Below are positions 1 through 7,847 of a stretch of 45,264 nt of DNA, piece by piece. Within the stretch, counting starts at the first letter, position 1. Each line of letters begins with the position of its first letter. This stretch comes from Thermobacillus xylanilyticus (lineage in GTDB: Bacteria; Bacillota; Bacilli; Paenibacillales; Paenibacillaceae), in assembly GCF_907165215.1 (NCBI RefSeq), contig NZ_CAJRAY010000016.1:1-45264 (forward strand), written 5' to 3'. Below the pieces are notes generated by a model. That model made no database searches, had not been told where the DNA came from, and saw only the letters and a program-made list of their open reading frames with translations. A program made the translations under genes and the position numbers.

Positions 1-56
1 CATAGTGACATTATCTCAGAACAGTTATACCGTGACATTATCACAGAACAACGACA
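1..56. mobile_element. Probable end of an IS21-family insertion sequence
   Basis: Two near-identical 19-base direct repeats (5-23 and 32-50, one mismatch, starting GTGACATTATC and ending CAGAACA) lie 27 bases apart and are followed by ACGACA. Repeated internal copies of the terminal sequence of this kind, with an outer end reading TGTCGTTGTTCTGTG on the other strand, are characteristic of IS21-type (istA/istB) elements in Firmicutes. The transposase genes would lie upstream of the window. The exact boundary (about 56) and family are inferred. Confidence 0.55.
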
Positions 57-73
57 ATGAGGGTGCTTTCCGG

Positions 74-102
74 TTGACAATCGCGGGGCGCAAGCGTATA
101 AC
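74..102 (+). promoter_or_regulatory. Sigma-A promoter of the ileS T-box leader
   Basis: TTGACA at 74-79 and TATAAC at 97-102 are separated by exactly 17 bases, close to the sigma-A consensus. Transcription would start near 109 and run into the T-box leader. The promoter begins only 18 bases inside the presumed IS21 end, so the insertion probably separates ileS from its usual upstream neighbours. Confidence 0.8.
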
Positions 103-124
103 TATAGGATAGGTACAAACTGAA

Positions 125-425
125 TGCCGACCTGAAATTCGCTGACGAGAACGAGTAAGCTGCAGCGGTCGTTCCCCAGAGAGCCGGTGTCCACGCTGAA
201 AGCCGGTGTTCGATCCGCAGCCGAAAATCATCTCCGAGAAGCGCGGCCGAACCTTGGAGCCAGGCAGTAAGCCGCGACGGAAATCCGCCGTTATCCGGAT
301 GCGCAGACCGCGGTCTGCGGCGAGGTGCCGCCAGGGGCCATGCGCTTGTTGAAGCGTACGGCGCCGGCGGAATGAGGGTGGTAACGCGAGCGAAGCTCGT
401 CCCTTTCGGGACGGGCTTTTTTGCT
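125..425 (+). promoter_or_regulatory. T-box leader (isoleucine-specific) of ileS
   Basis: The leader has the order of T-box elements: a long stem I region from about 140, a specifier loop with an isoleucine ATC codon at 227-229 followed by a purine, the conserved T-box sequence AATGAGGGTGGTAACGCGAG at 371-390, and an intrinsic terminator at 395-422. Uncharged tRNA-Ile is expected to pair with the specifier codon and with the T-box bulge, stabilising the antiterminator and letting transcription reach ileS. The specifier fits the downstream gene. Confidence 0.88.
395..422 (+). terminator. T-box attenuator terminator
   Basis: A 9-bp stem (GCTCGTCCC, loop TTTC, GGGACGGGC, 395-416) is followed by a T run. 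It overlaps the region that would pair with the T-box sequence in the antiterminator. Confidence 0.85.
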
Positions 426-458
426 TTTTGATGACCTGAGTGACGGGAGTGGTTGACC

Positions 459-3400
459 ATGCAACGCGTAGACGTGAAAGAGCGGGCCAGGACCCGCGAA
501 CAGCGCATTCTCGAAAAGTGGAGGAAGGAAAACACGTTCAAGCGGTCGATCGAAAACCGCGCCGGAAAGCCCAACTACGTGTTCTATGAAGGACCGCCGA
601 CGGCGAACGGCATGCCGCACATCGGTCACGTGCTCGGTCGGGTAATCAAAGACTTCATCGGCCGCTACAAGACGATGTCCGGCTACCGCGTCGTGCGCAA
701 GGCGGGCTGGGACACCCACGGCCTGCCGGTCGAGCTCGGCGTCGAGAAGCAGCTCGGCATCTCCGGCAAGCATGAGATCGAGCGCTACGGCGTCGAGGCG
801 TTCGTGAAGAAGTGCAAGGACAGCGTGTTCGAGTACGAGCGGCAATGGCGCGAGATGACCGAGGCGATCGCCTACTGGATCGATCTGGACGATCCGTACA
901 TCACGCTCGACAACCGTTACATCGAAAGCGTCTGGCACATCCTGTCGACGATCCACAAGAAAGGGCTGCTCTACCGCGGTCACCGCGTGAGCCCCTATTG
1001 CCCGAGCTGCCAGACGACGCTCAGCTCGCACGAAGTGGCGCAAGGCTACGAGGATGTGAAGGACCTGTCCGCCACGGTCAAATTCCGGCTGAAGTCGGAG
1101 GACGCGTCGATCCTCGCCTGGACGACGACGCCGTGGACGCTGCCGGCCAACACGGCGCTGGCCGTCAATCCGGAGATGACCTATGTCCGCGTCCGCAAGG
1201 ACGGCGAGACGTACATCGTCGCCGAGGCGCTCGCCGAGTCGGTCCTGAAGGAAGACTACGAGATCGTCTCGAAGGTGAAAGGCTCGGAGCTGGCCGGCCT
1301 CGCGTATGAGCCGCCGTTCCGCTATGTGCCGGTCAAGAACGCACATGTCGTGATCGCGGCGGATTTCGTCAGCGATACGAGCGGCACGGGCATCGTGCAC
1401 ATTGCGCCGGCGCACGGCGAGGACGACTACAAGGCGGCCCAGGCGAACAACATCGACATGCTCGGCGTCGTCGACCCCGCGGGACGCTACATCGACGCGG
1501 TGACCGACTTCGCCGGCCGGTTCGTGAAGGATTGCGACGTCGACATCGTGCGGATGCTCAGCGATCGCGGCCTGCTGTTCGCGAAGGAGCGCTACGAGCA
1601 CAGCTATCCGTTCTGCTGGCGGTGCAAGACGCCGCTGCTCTACTACGCGACGGAAAGCTGGTTCATCCGGACGACGGCGGTGAAGGACCAGCTGATCGCG
1701 AACAATCGCGGGATCGAGTGGTATCCGGGCCATCTGCGCGACGGCCGGTTCGGGAATTTCCTCGAAGACCTTGTCGACTGGAACATCAGCCGGAACCGCT
1801 ATTGGGGCACGCCGCTCAACGTCTGGGTGTGCGGCAGCTGCCGGGGCGAATACGCGCCGGACAGCATCGCGGATCTGCGCGAGCGGGCCGCCGGACCGGT
1901 GCCGGAAGATCTGGAGCTTCACAAACCGTACGTGGATGAAGTAAAACTGCGCTGCCCGCACTGCGAGGGCGGCGTCATGACGCGCACGCCCGAAGTGATC
2001 GACGTCTGGTTCGACAGCGGCTCGATGCCGTTCGCCCAGTACCATTATCCGTTCGGCGATCGCGCGAAGTTCGAGGACCAGTATCCGGCCGACATGATCG
2101 TCGAAGGGATCGACCAGACGCGCGGCTGGTTCTTCAGCCTGCTCGCGGTGTCGACGCTGTATACCGGCAAGGCGCCGTACAAGCGGGTAATTTCGACGGG
2201 CCACGTGCTTGACGAGAACGGCCAGAAAATGTCGAAGTCGAAGGGCAACGTCATCGACCCGTGGGAGATTATCGAAGCTTACGGCACGGACGCGTTCCGC
2301 TGGGCGCTGCTCGCGGACAGCGCGCCGTGGAACAGCAAGCGGTTCTCGCGCGGCATCGTCGCCGAGGCGAAGTCGAAGGTGGTCGATACGATCGTCAACG
2401 CGCACGCCTTCTACGCCCTGTACGCGTCGATCGACGGGTTCCGGCCGGAAGCGCACCCGTACCGGAAGCCGGCGAGCAAGTTGGACCGCTGGATCATCTC
2501 GCGGCTGAACAGCCTGATCCGGGATGTGCGCAAGGGGCTTGAAGCGTACGATTTCCTGAACCCGGCGAAGCGCATCGAGACGTTCGTCGACGAGATGAGC
2601 AACTGGTACATCCGCCGCTCGCGCGACCGGTTCTGGGGCAGCGGGCTGACGGACGACAAAATCGAAGCTTATCAGACGCTGCACAAAGTGCTGCTTGATC
2701 TTGCGCGGCTCATCGCGCCGTTCACGCCGTTCGTCGCGGAAGACGTGTACGTCAACCTGGGCGGCGGCGAGAGCGTCCATCTGGCGGACTACCCGCAGGC
2801 CGACGAGTCGCTGATCGACGAAGCGCTCGAGCGCGATATGGAGACGACGCGCAGGATCGTCGAGCTGGCGCGCAGCGTGCGCAACGAATCGGGCATCAAG
2901 ACGCGCCAGCCGCTCTCCGAGTTGATCGTGTCGCTCAGCCGGCCGTTCCCGCTGGAAGAATATGAGGCGATCATCAAGGACGAGATCAACGTGAAGCGGA
3001 TCGTCGTGGAGACGAGCGACAGCGGATTCGTCGAGTTCGACCTGAAGCTGAACCTGAAGGTCGCGGGCAAGAAGTACGGCCGCCATGTCGCGCCGATCCA
3101 GGCGCACCTGAAGTCGCTCCCCGCGGAGGACGCGCGGCGCGCGGTGCTGGAGGACGGCGGGCTCGACTGGACGTCTCCGGAAGGCGAGACGCTGCGGATC
3201 GCGCTCGACGAGCTGCTCGTCGAGAAGCGTGCCAAGACGGGCTTCAAGGCGGCGTCGGGCGACGGCGTGACGGTCGCGCTCAATACGGACATCACGCCCG
3301 AGCTGGAGCAGGAAGGCTGGGTGCGGGAAGTGATCCGCGCCGTGCAGGATACGCGCAAGAAGCTTGATCTGCCGATCGAGGCGCGAGTCCGGCTGCAGCT

Positions 3401-3554
3401 TGACGTGCCGCAGGAGCTGCAGGCCGCGCTGCAGACGTTCGATGAGCTGCTCAAGGCGAACGTGCTGCTCCGGGAGGTCGCGTTTGGTCCCGCGGACGGC
3501 ATGGAGAAGGTGCAGGCGGGCGATTTTGCGATCGGAATCCGGATTGACGTCTGA
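459..3554 (+). CDS. ileS: Isoleucyl-tRNA synthetase, type 2 (IleRS2)
   Basis: A class I aminoacyl-tRNA synthetase of 1031 residues that charges tRNA-Ile in the cytoplasm. The HIGH motif is at residues 54-57 (PHIGHVLGR) and KMSKS at about 590-594 (GQKMSKSKGN). The editing (CP1) domain lies between them, with Cys pairs near CPSC and CWRC, and the anticodon-binding domain follows. The N-terminal context (YEGPPTANGMPHIGHVLGR) and the 1030-residue length match the type 2, eukaryote-like IleRS clade rather than type 1, which is about 920 residues. Type 2 enzymes are known to be poorly inhibited by mupirocin; resistance here is inferred. I chose ATG 459, nine bases after GGGAG at 445-449; TTG 453 is in frame but lies too close to that site. 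The T-box leader controls it. Confidence 0.96.
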   Translation: MQRVDVKERARTREQRILEKWRKENTFKRSIENRAGKPNYVFYEGPPTANGMPHIGHVLGRVIKDFIGRYKTMSGYRVVRKAGWDTHGLPVELGVEKQLGISGKHEIERYGVEAFVKKCKDSVFEYERQWREMTEAIAYWIDLDDPYITLDNRYIESVWHILSTIHKKGLLYRGHRVSPYCPSCQTTLSSHEVAQGYEDVKDLSATVKFRLKSEDASILAWTTTPWTLPANTALAVNPEMTYVRVRKDGETYIVAEALAESVLKEDYEIVSKVKGSELAGLAYEPPFRYVPVKNAHVVIAADFVSDTSGTGIVHIAPAHGEDDYKAAQANNIDMLGVVDPAGRYIDAVTDFAGRFVKDCDVDIVRMLSDRGLLFAKERYEHSYPFCWRCKTPLLYYATESWFIRTTAVKDQLIANNRGIEWYPGHLRDGRFGNFLEDLVDWNISRNRYWGTPLNVWVCGSCRGEYAPDSIADLRERAAGPVPEDLELHKPYVDEVKLRCPHCEGGVMTRTPEVIDVWFDSGSMPFAQYHYPFGDRAKFEDQYPADMIVEGIDQTRGWFFSLLAVSTLYTGKAPYKRVISTGHVLDENGQKMSKSKGNVIDPWEIIEAYGTDAFRWALLADSAPWNSKRFSRGIVAEAKSKVVDTIVNAHAFYALYASIDGFRPEAHPYRKPASKLDRWIISRLNSLIRDVRKGLEAYDFLNPAKRIETFVDEMSNWYIRRSRDRFWGSGLTDDKIEAYQTLHKVLLDLARLIAPFTPFVAEDVYVNLGGGESVHLADYPQADESLIDEALERDMETTRRIVELARSVRNESGIKTRQPLSELIVSLSRPFPLEEYEAIIKDEINVKRIVVETSDSGFVEFDLKLNLKVAGKKYGRHVAPIQAHLKSLPAEDARRAVLEDGGLDWTSPEGETLRIALDELLVEKRAKTGFKAASGDGVTVALNTDITPELEQEGWVREVIRAVQDTRKKLDLPIEARVRLQLDVPQELQAALQTFDELLKANVLLREVAFGPADGMEKVQAGDFAIGIRIDV

Positions 3555-3598
3555 GGACATACTGGAAAACAGACAAGCGAGGAAAACGGGCCACTGCG

Positions 3599-3634
3599 GC
3601 TCGTCCCCTGCGGGACGGGCCGGGGCTCGTTTTT
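3599..3634 (+). terminator. Putative terminator after ileS
   Basis: Stem GCTCGTCCC / GGGACGGGC (3599-3620, loop CTGC) has the same arms as the T-box terminator upstream of ileS. The T run (3630-3634) is nine bases further down, so termination may be incomplete. Confidence 0.5.
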
Positions 3635-3695
3635 CGTTTCGCGGGAAGATGCGGCTGCCACGGCTCTGCGGCGGCTCCGGAAAGGGGCGGACGGC

Positions 3696-4124
3696 ATGGA
3701 CGAACGGACGGAAGATCGGTCCGGGCGGGAGGATGAACGGTCCGGGCAAGCGGCGGATCGGTTGCCGCGGTCGGATAAACGGATCGAACAGGCCGACGGA
3801 CAGTCCGGGCGGGCGAAACCCGGTGACCGGGAACATCGGATGGAGCTGTTGGCCCGGGAGTTGGACCGGCTGTCGGTCAGGCTGGAGCGGGCGAAGATCT
3901 CGGAATACGTCGATTTGCTCAACCGTCCGCTGTCGCTTATCTGGCGCAATCTGGTCGCCGGGACGGCGCGGGGCATCGGCATCGCGATCGGCTTCACGTT
4001 CTTCGCCGCAACGATTCTATATGTGCTGCAAATGCTCGGCAAGCTCAATCTGCCGATCATCGGGGACTACATCGCGGATATCGTGCGCATCGTGCAGCGG
4101 CAGCTGGAGGGGAGAACATATTGA
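3696..4124 (+). CDS. DUF5665 family small membrane protein
   Basis: A 142-residue protein of unknown function. The first about 50 residues are highly charged and low in complexity, rich in Arg, Asp, Glu and Gly. A heptad-like helix follows (about 50-75). The conserved part runs from about residue 68 (KISEYVDLLNRP, then WRNLVAGTARGIGIAIGFT) through one membrane helix at about 92-112 to LPIIGDYIADIVRIVQ near the C-terminus. This pattern matches DUF5665 proteins of Paenibacillus and Bacillus relatives. ATG 3696 follows AAAGGGG at 3681-3687 by eight bases. It sits between ileS and lspA as in relatives. The strong promoter of the next gene begins inside its stop region. Confidence 0.72.
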   Translation: MDERTEDRSGREDERSGQAADRLPRSDKRIEQADGQSGRAKPGDREHRMELLARELDRLSVRLERAKISEYVDLLNRPLSLIWRNLVAGTARGIGIAIGFTFFAATILYVLQMLGKLNLPIIGDYIADIVRIVQRQLEGRTY

Positions 4125-4149
4125 CAATTGTTGGCAACATGACTACGAT
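4121..4149 (+). promoter_or_regulatory. Sigma-A promoter for the polytopic membrane protein
   Basis: TTGACA (4121-4126), a 17-base spacer and TACGAT (4144-4149). The -35 box overlaps the stop codon of the DUF5665 gene, so the next gene can be transcribed independently. Confidence 0.7.
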
Positions 4150-4189
4150 GGTGAAACAAAGCAATCGATAGAAAGAGCGGTGGGGAAGC

Positions 4190-5254
4190 ATGGCGGGCGG
4201 CGGTCGTTTTCGCCGGGCGGCGCCGGCGATCGGCCTGATCTTTCTGTCGCCGTGGGTGGGGGAGTTTCTGCTGGGGAGCAGCCCGATCCAGCATCTGCCC
4301 GCGGCCTTGGTGCTGCTGTTGCCGTTGTATGGCGGCGGTGCGCTGCTGATCCGGGAGATCGCGAGGCGGTTCGGGAGAAGCTATCCGGCCATCGTGTTGC
4401 TGGGAGCCGCATACGGGGTCATCGAAGCGGGATTGCTGGACCAGTCCATGTTCAATCCCGCTTTTCTGGATGAGGGAAGCGGTTCCGGTCTTGCCGAAAG
4501 GATCAACAGTGCGCTCGGCTACATCGTCGGGCATGCGGTGTGGAGCATCACCATTCCGATCGCGGTGATCGAGCTGATGACGCCGGGCAGAAGCGCCGTG
4601 CCTTGGCTCGGAAGGAAGGGGCTCGCGGCGGCCGCCGTTCTGTACGGGATCGGTTGCGCCACGGTGTTCTCGTTCATTTATGCGGAATACAAGTTCCTGG
4701 CGGAGCCATGGCAGCTCGCCGGTGCGGCCGCAGCCGCGGGATTGCTGATCGCCGCGGCGTTCGCTGTCGGACGGGGGGTTCAGGAACCGGCTTCGGCATC
4801 GGCCGGAACCGGCGCCTCCCGCAGCGGCGTGCGGCCCTGGCTGGTCGGAATCGGCGCTTTTCTGGTCTCCAGCGCGTTCGTCGCCCGTCCGGAGAAGAGC
4901 TGGGCGGGTTTGATCGGCGGCGTGTTACTGCTCGCCGCGGCCTGGTTTGTTGTGCGGCGCTCGGCGCGCAGCCGCTGGTGGAGCATCCGCCATCGGCTGG
5001 CGCTTGTGTCCGGCACGCTGCTCACCTACGCCTGGCTGGGGTTCTTCGTGACCTGGATGCTCTGGCCCGAAGACCGGATCGCATGGTTCGGGAATGTGCT
5101 GTTTGCGCTGATGGCCATTGCGTTGGCGGCGGCCATGGCCAGGCGGACCCGGACTGCGGAGAACGGTGCAGCCGGCGGCACCGGCCGAACCGGCGCGACC
5201 GGGCCGCCTTCCCCGTCATGCGTCAAGGAGGAAAGGCAAAATCACGGCGCTTAG
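4190..5254 (+). CDS. Polytopic membrane protein of unknown function
   Basis: A 354-residue protein with about ten hydrophobic segments (near residues 10-28, 36-56, 65-85, 108-130, 143-165, 172-192, 215-233, 240-258, 272-295 and 300-320), so an integral membrane protein. A short Ala/Ser/Gly-rich stretch (about 198-212) separates a six-helix and a four-helix block. The C-terminal 40 residues are low in complexity and probably cytoplasmic. Polar residues within the third segment and the following loop (GVIEAGLLDQSMFNP) could be functional. I do not recognise the family. ATG 4190 is preceded by GGTGGGGA. It has its own promoter and converges on the yteA-type gene with an 11-base gap. Confidence 0.75.
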   Translation: MAGGGRFRRAAPAIGLIFLSPWVGEFLLGSSPIQHLPAALVLLLPLYGGGALLIREIARRFGRSYPAIVLLGAAYGVIEAGLLDQSMFNPAFLDEGSGSGLAERINSALGYIVGHAVWSITIPIAVIELMTPGRSAVPWLGRKGLAAAAVLYGIGCATVFSFIYAEYKFLAEPWQLAGAAAAAGLLIAAAFAVGRGVQEPASASAGTGASRSGVRPWLVGIGAFLVSSAFVARPEKSWAGLIGGVLLLAAAWFVVRRSARSRWWSIRHRLALVSGTLLTYAWLGFFVTWMLWPEDRIAWFGNVLFALMAIALAAAMARRTRTAENGAAGGTGRTGATGPPSPSCVKEERQNHGA

Positions 5255-5265
5255 ACAAACTCGGC

Positions 5266-6009
5266 TCAACCCTTCTCGTCCAACCGGATGTCGACCACCG
5301 GTTCCGGTTCCAGCAGCGGCTCGCCTTCGCCCCGCTCCAGATATTCCTCATACGAGCGCCCTCGGACCACCGTGACATGCCGGCCCGTAATGTCGGTGGC
5401 CAAAAAACATTCGATCGGCTCGACGAATCCTTCCCGCTCTTCCGCTTCGATCGTGAACTTCTCGTAATCCGCCTCCGGGTCCTCCGCAAGCGCCGGAGAA
5501 TCCGACGTGCCGTACGATTCGACGATCTGCCAGGCGTCCTCGCCGTCGAAGCCGGTCCACGAGTTTTCTCCGTCAAGGCTGGTCCGCCCGAACGGGCGCT
5601 CCATGCGTTCTTCCTCGACCGGGCGTCGTTCCGACTCGATCCGCTGCGGCGTGTGGCGGACGCAATACAGCGTCTCCGGCACGGCTTCGAGGCGTTCCGG
5701 CGGAATCGGCTCGCCGCATGTCCGGCAGACGCCGTAGGTGCCGTCGTCCATCGCCCGCAAGGCCGCACGGATCCGCTGCAGTCTCAGCTCGTCGTTCTCG
5801 AGCAGCGCGAGATCTTTGCCCCGTTCGAACGTCTCGGATGCGATGTCGGCCGGATGGTTGTCGATCATGGACAATTCGCCGGTATTGCCGCGCGCTTCCT
5901 CTTCGAGGCCGCGGCTGCCGCTTTCCCTCAGCCGCTCTTCCAGCTCACCGGCTTCCGCTTCAAGCTTCTGTCTCAGCGCCGTCAAACGGCTGCCGTCCAA
6001 CGCCTTCAT
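5266..6009 (-). CDS. yteA: YteA-family TraR/DksA-type zinc-finger protein
   Basis: A 247-residue protein. An N-terminal coiled-coil hairpin (about 1-85, rich in Glu, Leu and Arg) leads into a DksA/TraR-type zinc finger (CRTCGEPIPPERLEAVPETLYCVRH, with CxxC then CxxH ligands), followed by an acidic tail with conserved-looking segments DAWQIVESYGTS and VEPIECFLATDITGRHV. This architecture matches the YteA family, annotated as sporulation proteins in Bacillus; the molecular role is unclear. I chose the ATG at 6009 because AAGGGAG stands just upstream. The earlier in-frame ATG at 6027 would put that ribosome-binding site inside the reading frame. It lies on the minus strand between two plus-strand genes. 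Confidence 0.85.
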   Translation of the reverse strand: MKALDGSRLTALRQKLEAEAGELEERLRESGSRGLEEEARGNTGELSMIDNHPADIASETFERGKDLALLENDELRLQRIRAALRAMDDGTYGVCRTCGEPIPPERLEAVPETLYCVRHTPQRIESERRPVEEERMERPFGRTSLDGENSWTGFDGEDAWQIVESYGTSDSPALAEDPEADYEKFTIEAEEREGFVEPIECFLATDITGRHVTVVRGRSYEEYLERGEGEPLLEPEPVVDIRLDEKG

Positions 6010-6150
6010 GCGGTCAGCTCCCTTCATCGCGTAGCAGTCGGTCGTAGCTTGTGCGCGGCGGACCGTTTTTACTATGAACGGAGGATTGTAACGCGTAACA
6101 GCGCAGGTTTTTTCTTCCTGAACAGGATGTGGAGCTGGCCGGCGCAGTTG

Positions 6151-6159
6151 TGATACAAT
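6151..6159 (+). promoter_or_regulatory. Extended -10 promoter for lspA
   Basis: TGATACAAT is an extended -10 element (TG-N-TACAAT). No convincing -35 box lies 16-18 bases upstream. It starts 80 bases before the chosen lspA start. Confidence 0.5.
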
Positions 6160-6230
6160 GATTGGGACACGCGCATTACGGGGCTTGCCGGGGAAGCATT
6201 TTCGATCTTTGGGGCGGAGGGACGCGAAAG

Positions 6231-6785
6231 TTGAAGCATTTGCGCTATTATGCCGTTGCGGCAGTCGTATTTCTGCTGGATCAACTGACGAAGCAGATGA
6301 TTGATGCGAATGTGGCCTTGCATGAGCAGATCAGCGTCATCGGGCAATTTTTCCTCGTTACGCACGTGTTGAACGACGGGGCGGCCTTCAGCATGCTGCC
6401 GGGCGCCCGGACGTTGTTCATCGTGATCACGAGCATTGTCGCCATCGGCATCGTCTGGTATATCGAGCGCAACTGGCGAACCGGCAGACCGCTCTTGCTG
6501 ACGGCGTTCGCAATGGTGCTCGGCGGGGCGCTCGGCAATTTCATCGACCGGGTGCTGTACGGCCATGTGATCGATTTTCTGCAGTTCAATTTCGGCAGCT
6601 ACACGTTCCCCATCTTCAATGTCGCGGACATGGGCATCGTGATCGGCGTCGGACTCATTCTGCTCGACGCGGTGCTGGATGTCCGCAGGGAGCGGGACAA
6701 GGCAACAGGCACCCTGGAAGGAGACGAAAACGGAAAGACCCATGACATCACAAGCGGAACGGAAGCCGACGAACCCGCAAGATGA
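6231..6785 (+). CDS. lspA: Lipoprotein signal peptidase (signal peptidase II)
   Basis: A membrane aspartic peptidase of 184 residues that removes signal peptides from prolipoproteins. Four hydrophobic segments lie near 5-22, 60-78, 87-103 and 130-150. The two catalytic aspartates are D106 in GNFIDR and D133 in FNVAD, 27 residues apart. The family block NDGAAFS is at 48-54. The C-terminal tail past residue 155 is a polar extension. TTG 6231 is chosen because GGAGG lies ten bases upstream; an in-frame ATG at 6162 would add 23 residues without a ribosome site. The gene overlaps the start of rluD, so the two are translationally linked. The window encodes at least two lipoproteins that would be clients. 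Confidence 0.93.
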   Translation: MKHLRYYAVAAVVFLLDQLTKQMIDANVALHEQISVIGQFFLVTHVLNDGAAFSMLPGARTLFIVITSIVAIGIVWYIERNWRTGRPLLLTAFAMVLGGALGNFIDRVLYGHVIDFLQFNFGSYTFPIFNVADMGIVIGVGLILLDAVLDVRRERDKATGTLEGDENGKTHDITSGTEADEPAR

Positions 6786-7695
6786 ATGGACCCAGGAATG
6801 GGTCGCGACGGAAGCGGAGGCGGGCGAGCGGATTGACAAATTCGTCGCCGAATCCGCGGAGGAAGGCGTGTCGCGCACGCAGGTCCAGGATTGGATCCGC
6901 GCGGGCGCCGTCACGGTGAACGGCGCAGCTGTGAAGCCGAATTACCGGCTGGAGCCGGGCGATGTCGTCGCCGTGACGCCGCCGGAGCCCGAGGATGCGA
7001 ACATCCGGCCGGAGCCGATCCCGCTCCAAGTCGTCTATGAAGACGGCGACGTCATCGTCGTCGACAAGCCGCGCGGCATGGTCGTCCATCCCGCGCACGG
7101 CCATACGTCGGGGACGCTGGTCAACGCGCTGCTCCATCATTGCCGGGATCTCTCCGGCATCAACGGAAGGCTGCGGCCCGGCATCGTCCACCGAATTGAC
7201 AAGGACACATCCGGCCTGCTGATGGCCGCGAAGAACGATCTGGCGCACGTGTCGCTGTCGGAGCAGCTCAAGGCGCACACGGTCGAGCGGGCGTATATCG
7301 CGCTCGTGCACGGCAATCTGCCGCACGATCAGGGAACGATCGACGCGCCGATCGGCCGCGACCCGCACGATCGCAAGAAGTTCGCCGTGACGGCCGGCGG
7401 CAAGCCGTCCGTGACGCATTTCACGGCGGTCGAGCGGTTCGGCGATTACACGCTGGTCCGGCTGCGGCTCGAGACGGGACGCACGCACCAGATCCGCGTT
7501 CACATGAAGTACATCGGCCATCCGCTGGCCGGCGATCCCGTCTACGGCCGGGCGAAAACCGTGCCGCTGGACGGGCAGGCGCTGCACGCCGCCGTGCTCG
7601 GTTTCGTCCATCCCCGAACGGGTGAGACGCTGCGCTTCGAATCGCCGATTCCCGATGATTTTCAGCGCATTCTGGATATGCTGAGAAACAGGTAG
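6742..7695 (+). CDS. rluD: RluD-family 23S rRNA pseudouridine synthase
   Basis: A 317-residue RNA-modifying enzyme. An N-terminal S4 RNA-binding domain (about residues 15-90, RIDKFVAESAEEGVSRTQVQDWI) is followed by the pseudouridine synthase domain. The catalytic motif is HRIDKDTSGL, with the Asp as nucleophile, and the later blocks ERAYIALVHG and LETGRTHQIRVH are present. It corresponds to ylyB of Bacillus; which uridines are targeted cannot be read from sequence. ATG 6742 lies 44 bases inside lspA and follows GGAAAG at 6731-6736. Confidence 0.92.
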   Translation: MTSQAERKPTNPQDEWTQEWVATEAEAGERIDKFVAESAEEGVSRTQVQDWIRAGAVTVNGAAVKPNYRLEPGDVVAVTPPEPEDANIRPEPIPLQVVYEDGDVIVVDKPRGMVVHPAHGHTSGTLVNALLHHCRDLSGINGRLRPGIVHRIDKDTSGLLMAAKNDLAHVSLSEQLKAHTVERAYIALVHGNLPHDQGTIDAPIGRDPHDRKKFAVTAGGKPSVTHFTAVERFGDYTLVRLRLETGRTHQIRVHMKYIGHPLAGDPVYGRAKTVPLDGQALHAAVLGFVHPRTGETLRFESPIPDDFQRILDMLRNR

Positions 7696-7750
7696 GCGGT
7701 TCGGCGCATTGCCGCATGAGTGCAAATTTTAGAGGGATTATTCCATTACG

Positions 7751-7827
7751 ATCCTCGCCTCTGGGCGTTATGCTGATAGACAGCATAAGCCGGGGCCGCG
7801 CGCAGTATGCGCGTTAGGATGCGGCCC
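7751..7827 (+). promoter_or_regulatory. Structured leader upstream of dapL
   Basis: Consecutive complementary blocks fold this 77-base stretch. ATCCT (7751-7755) pairs with AGGAT (7816-7820) and encloses three hairpins: CGCC/GGCG (7756-7767), TTATGCTG/CAGCATAA (7768-7788, perfect 8 bp) and CGCGC/GCGCG (7799-7813). A competing pairing joins GGGCCGC (7793-7799) with GCGGCCC (7821-7827), just before the ribosome site at 7833. It does not match any riboswitch consensus I know; in particular it is not the lysine riboswitch. There is no T run. Confidence 0.4.
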
Positions 7828-7847
7828 GCTTGAAAGGTGATGAGCCC

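Noticed and set aside
3599..3634. A second T-box leader after ileS, suggested by the matching hairpin
   Set aside because: No T-box sequence or specifier stem precedes it, and the next gene is a small membrane protein.
291..3836. A reading frame of about 1180 codons antisense to ileS
   Set aside because: High GC keeps antisense frames open. The product is Arg/Asp/His-rich with no recognisable domain, and the sense strand encodes a complete IleRS.
7700..7847. Lysine riboswitch in front of dapL
   Set aside because: The region is too short and lacks the five-way junction and conserved core of that class.
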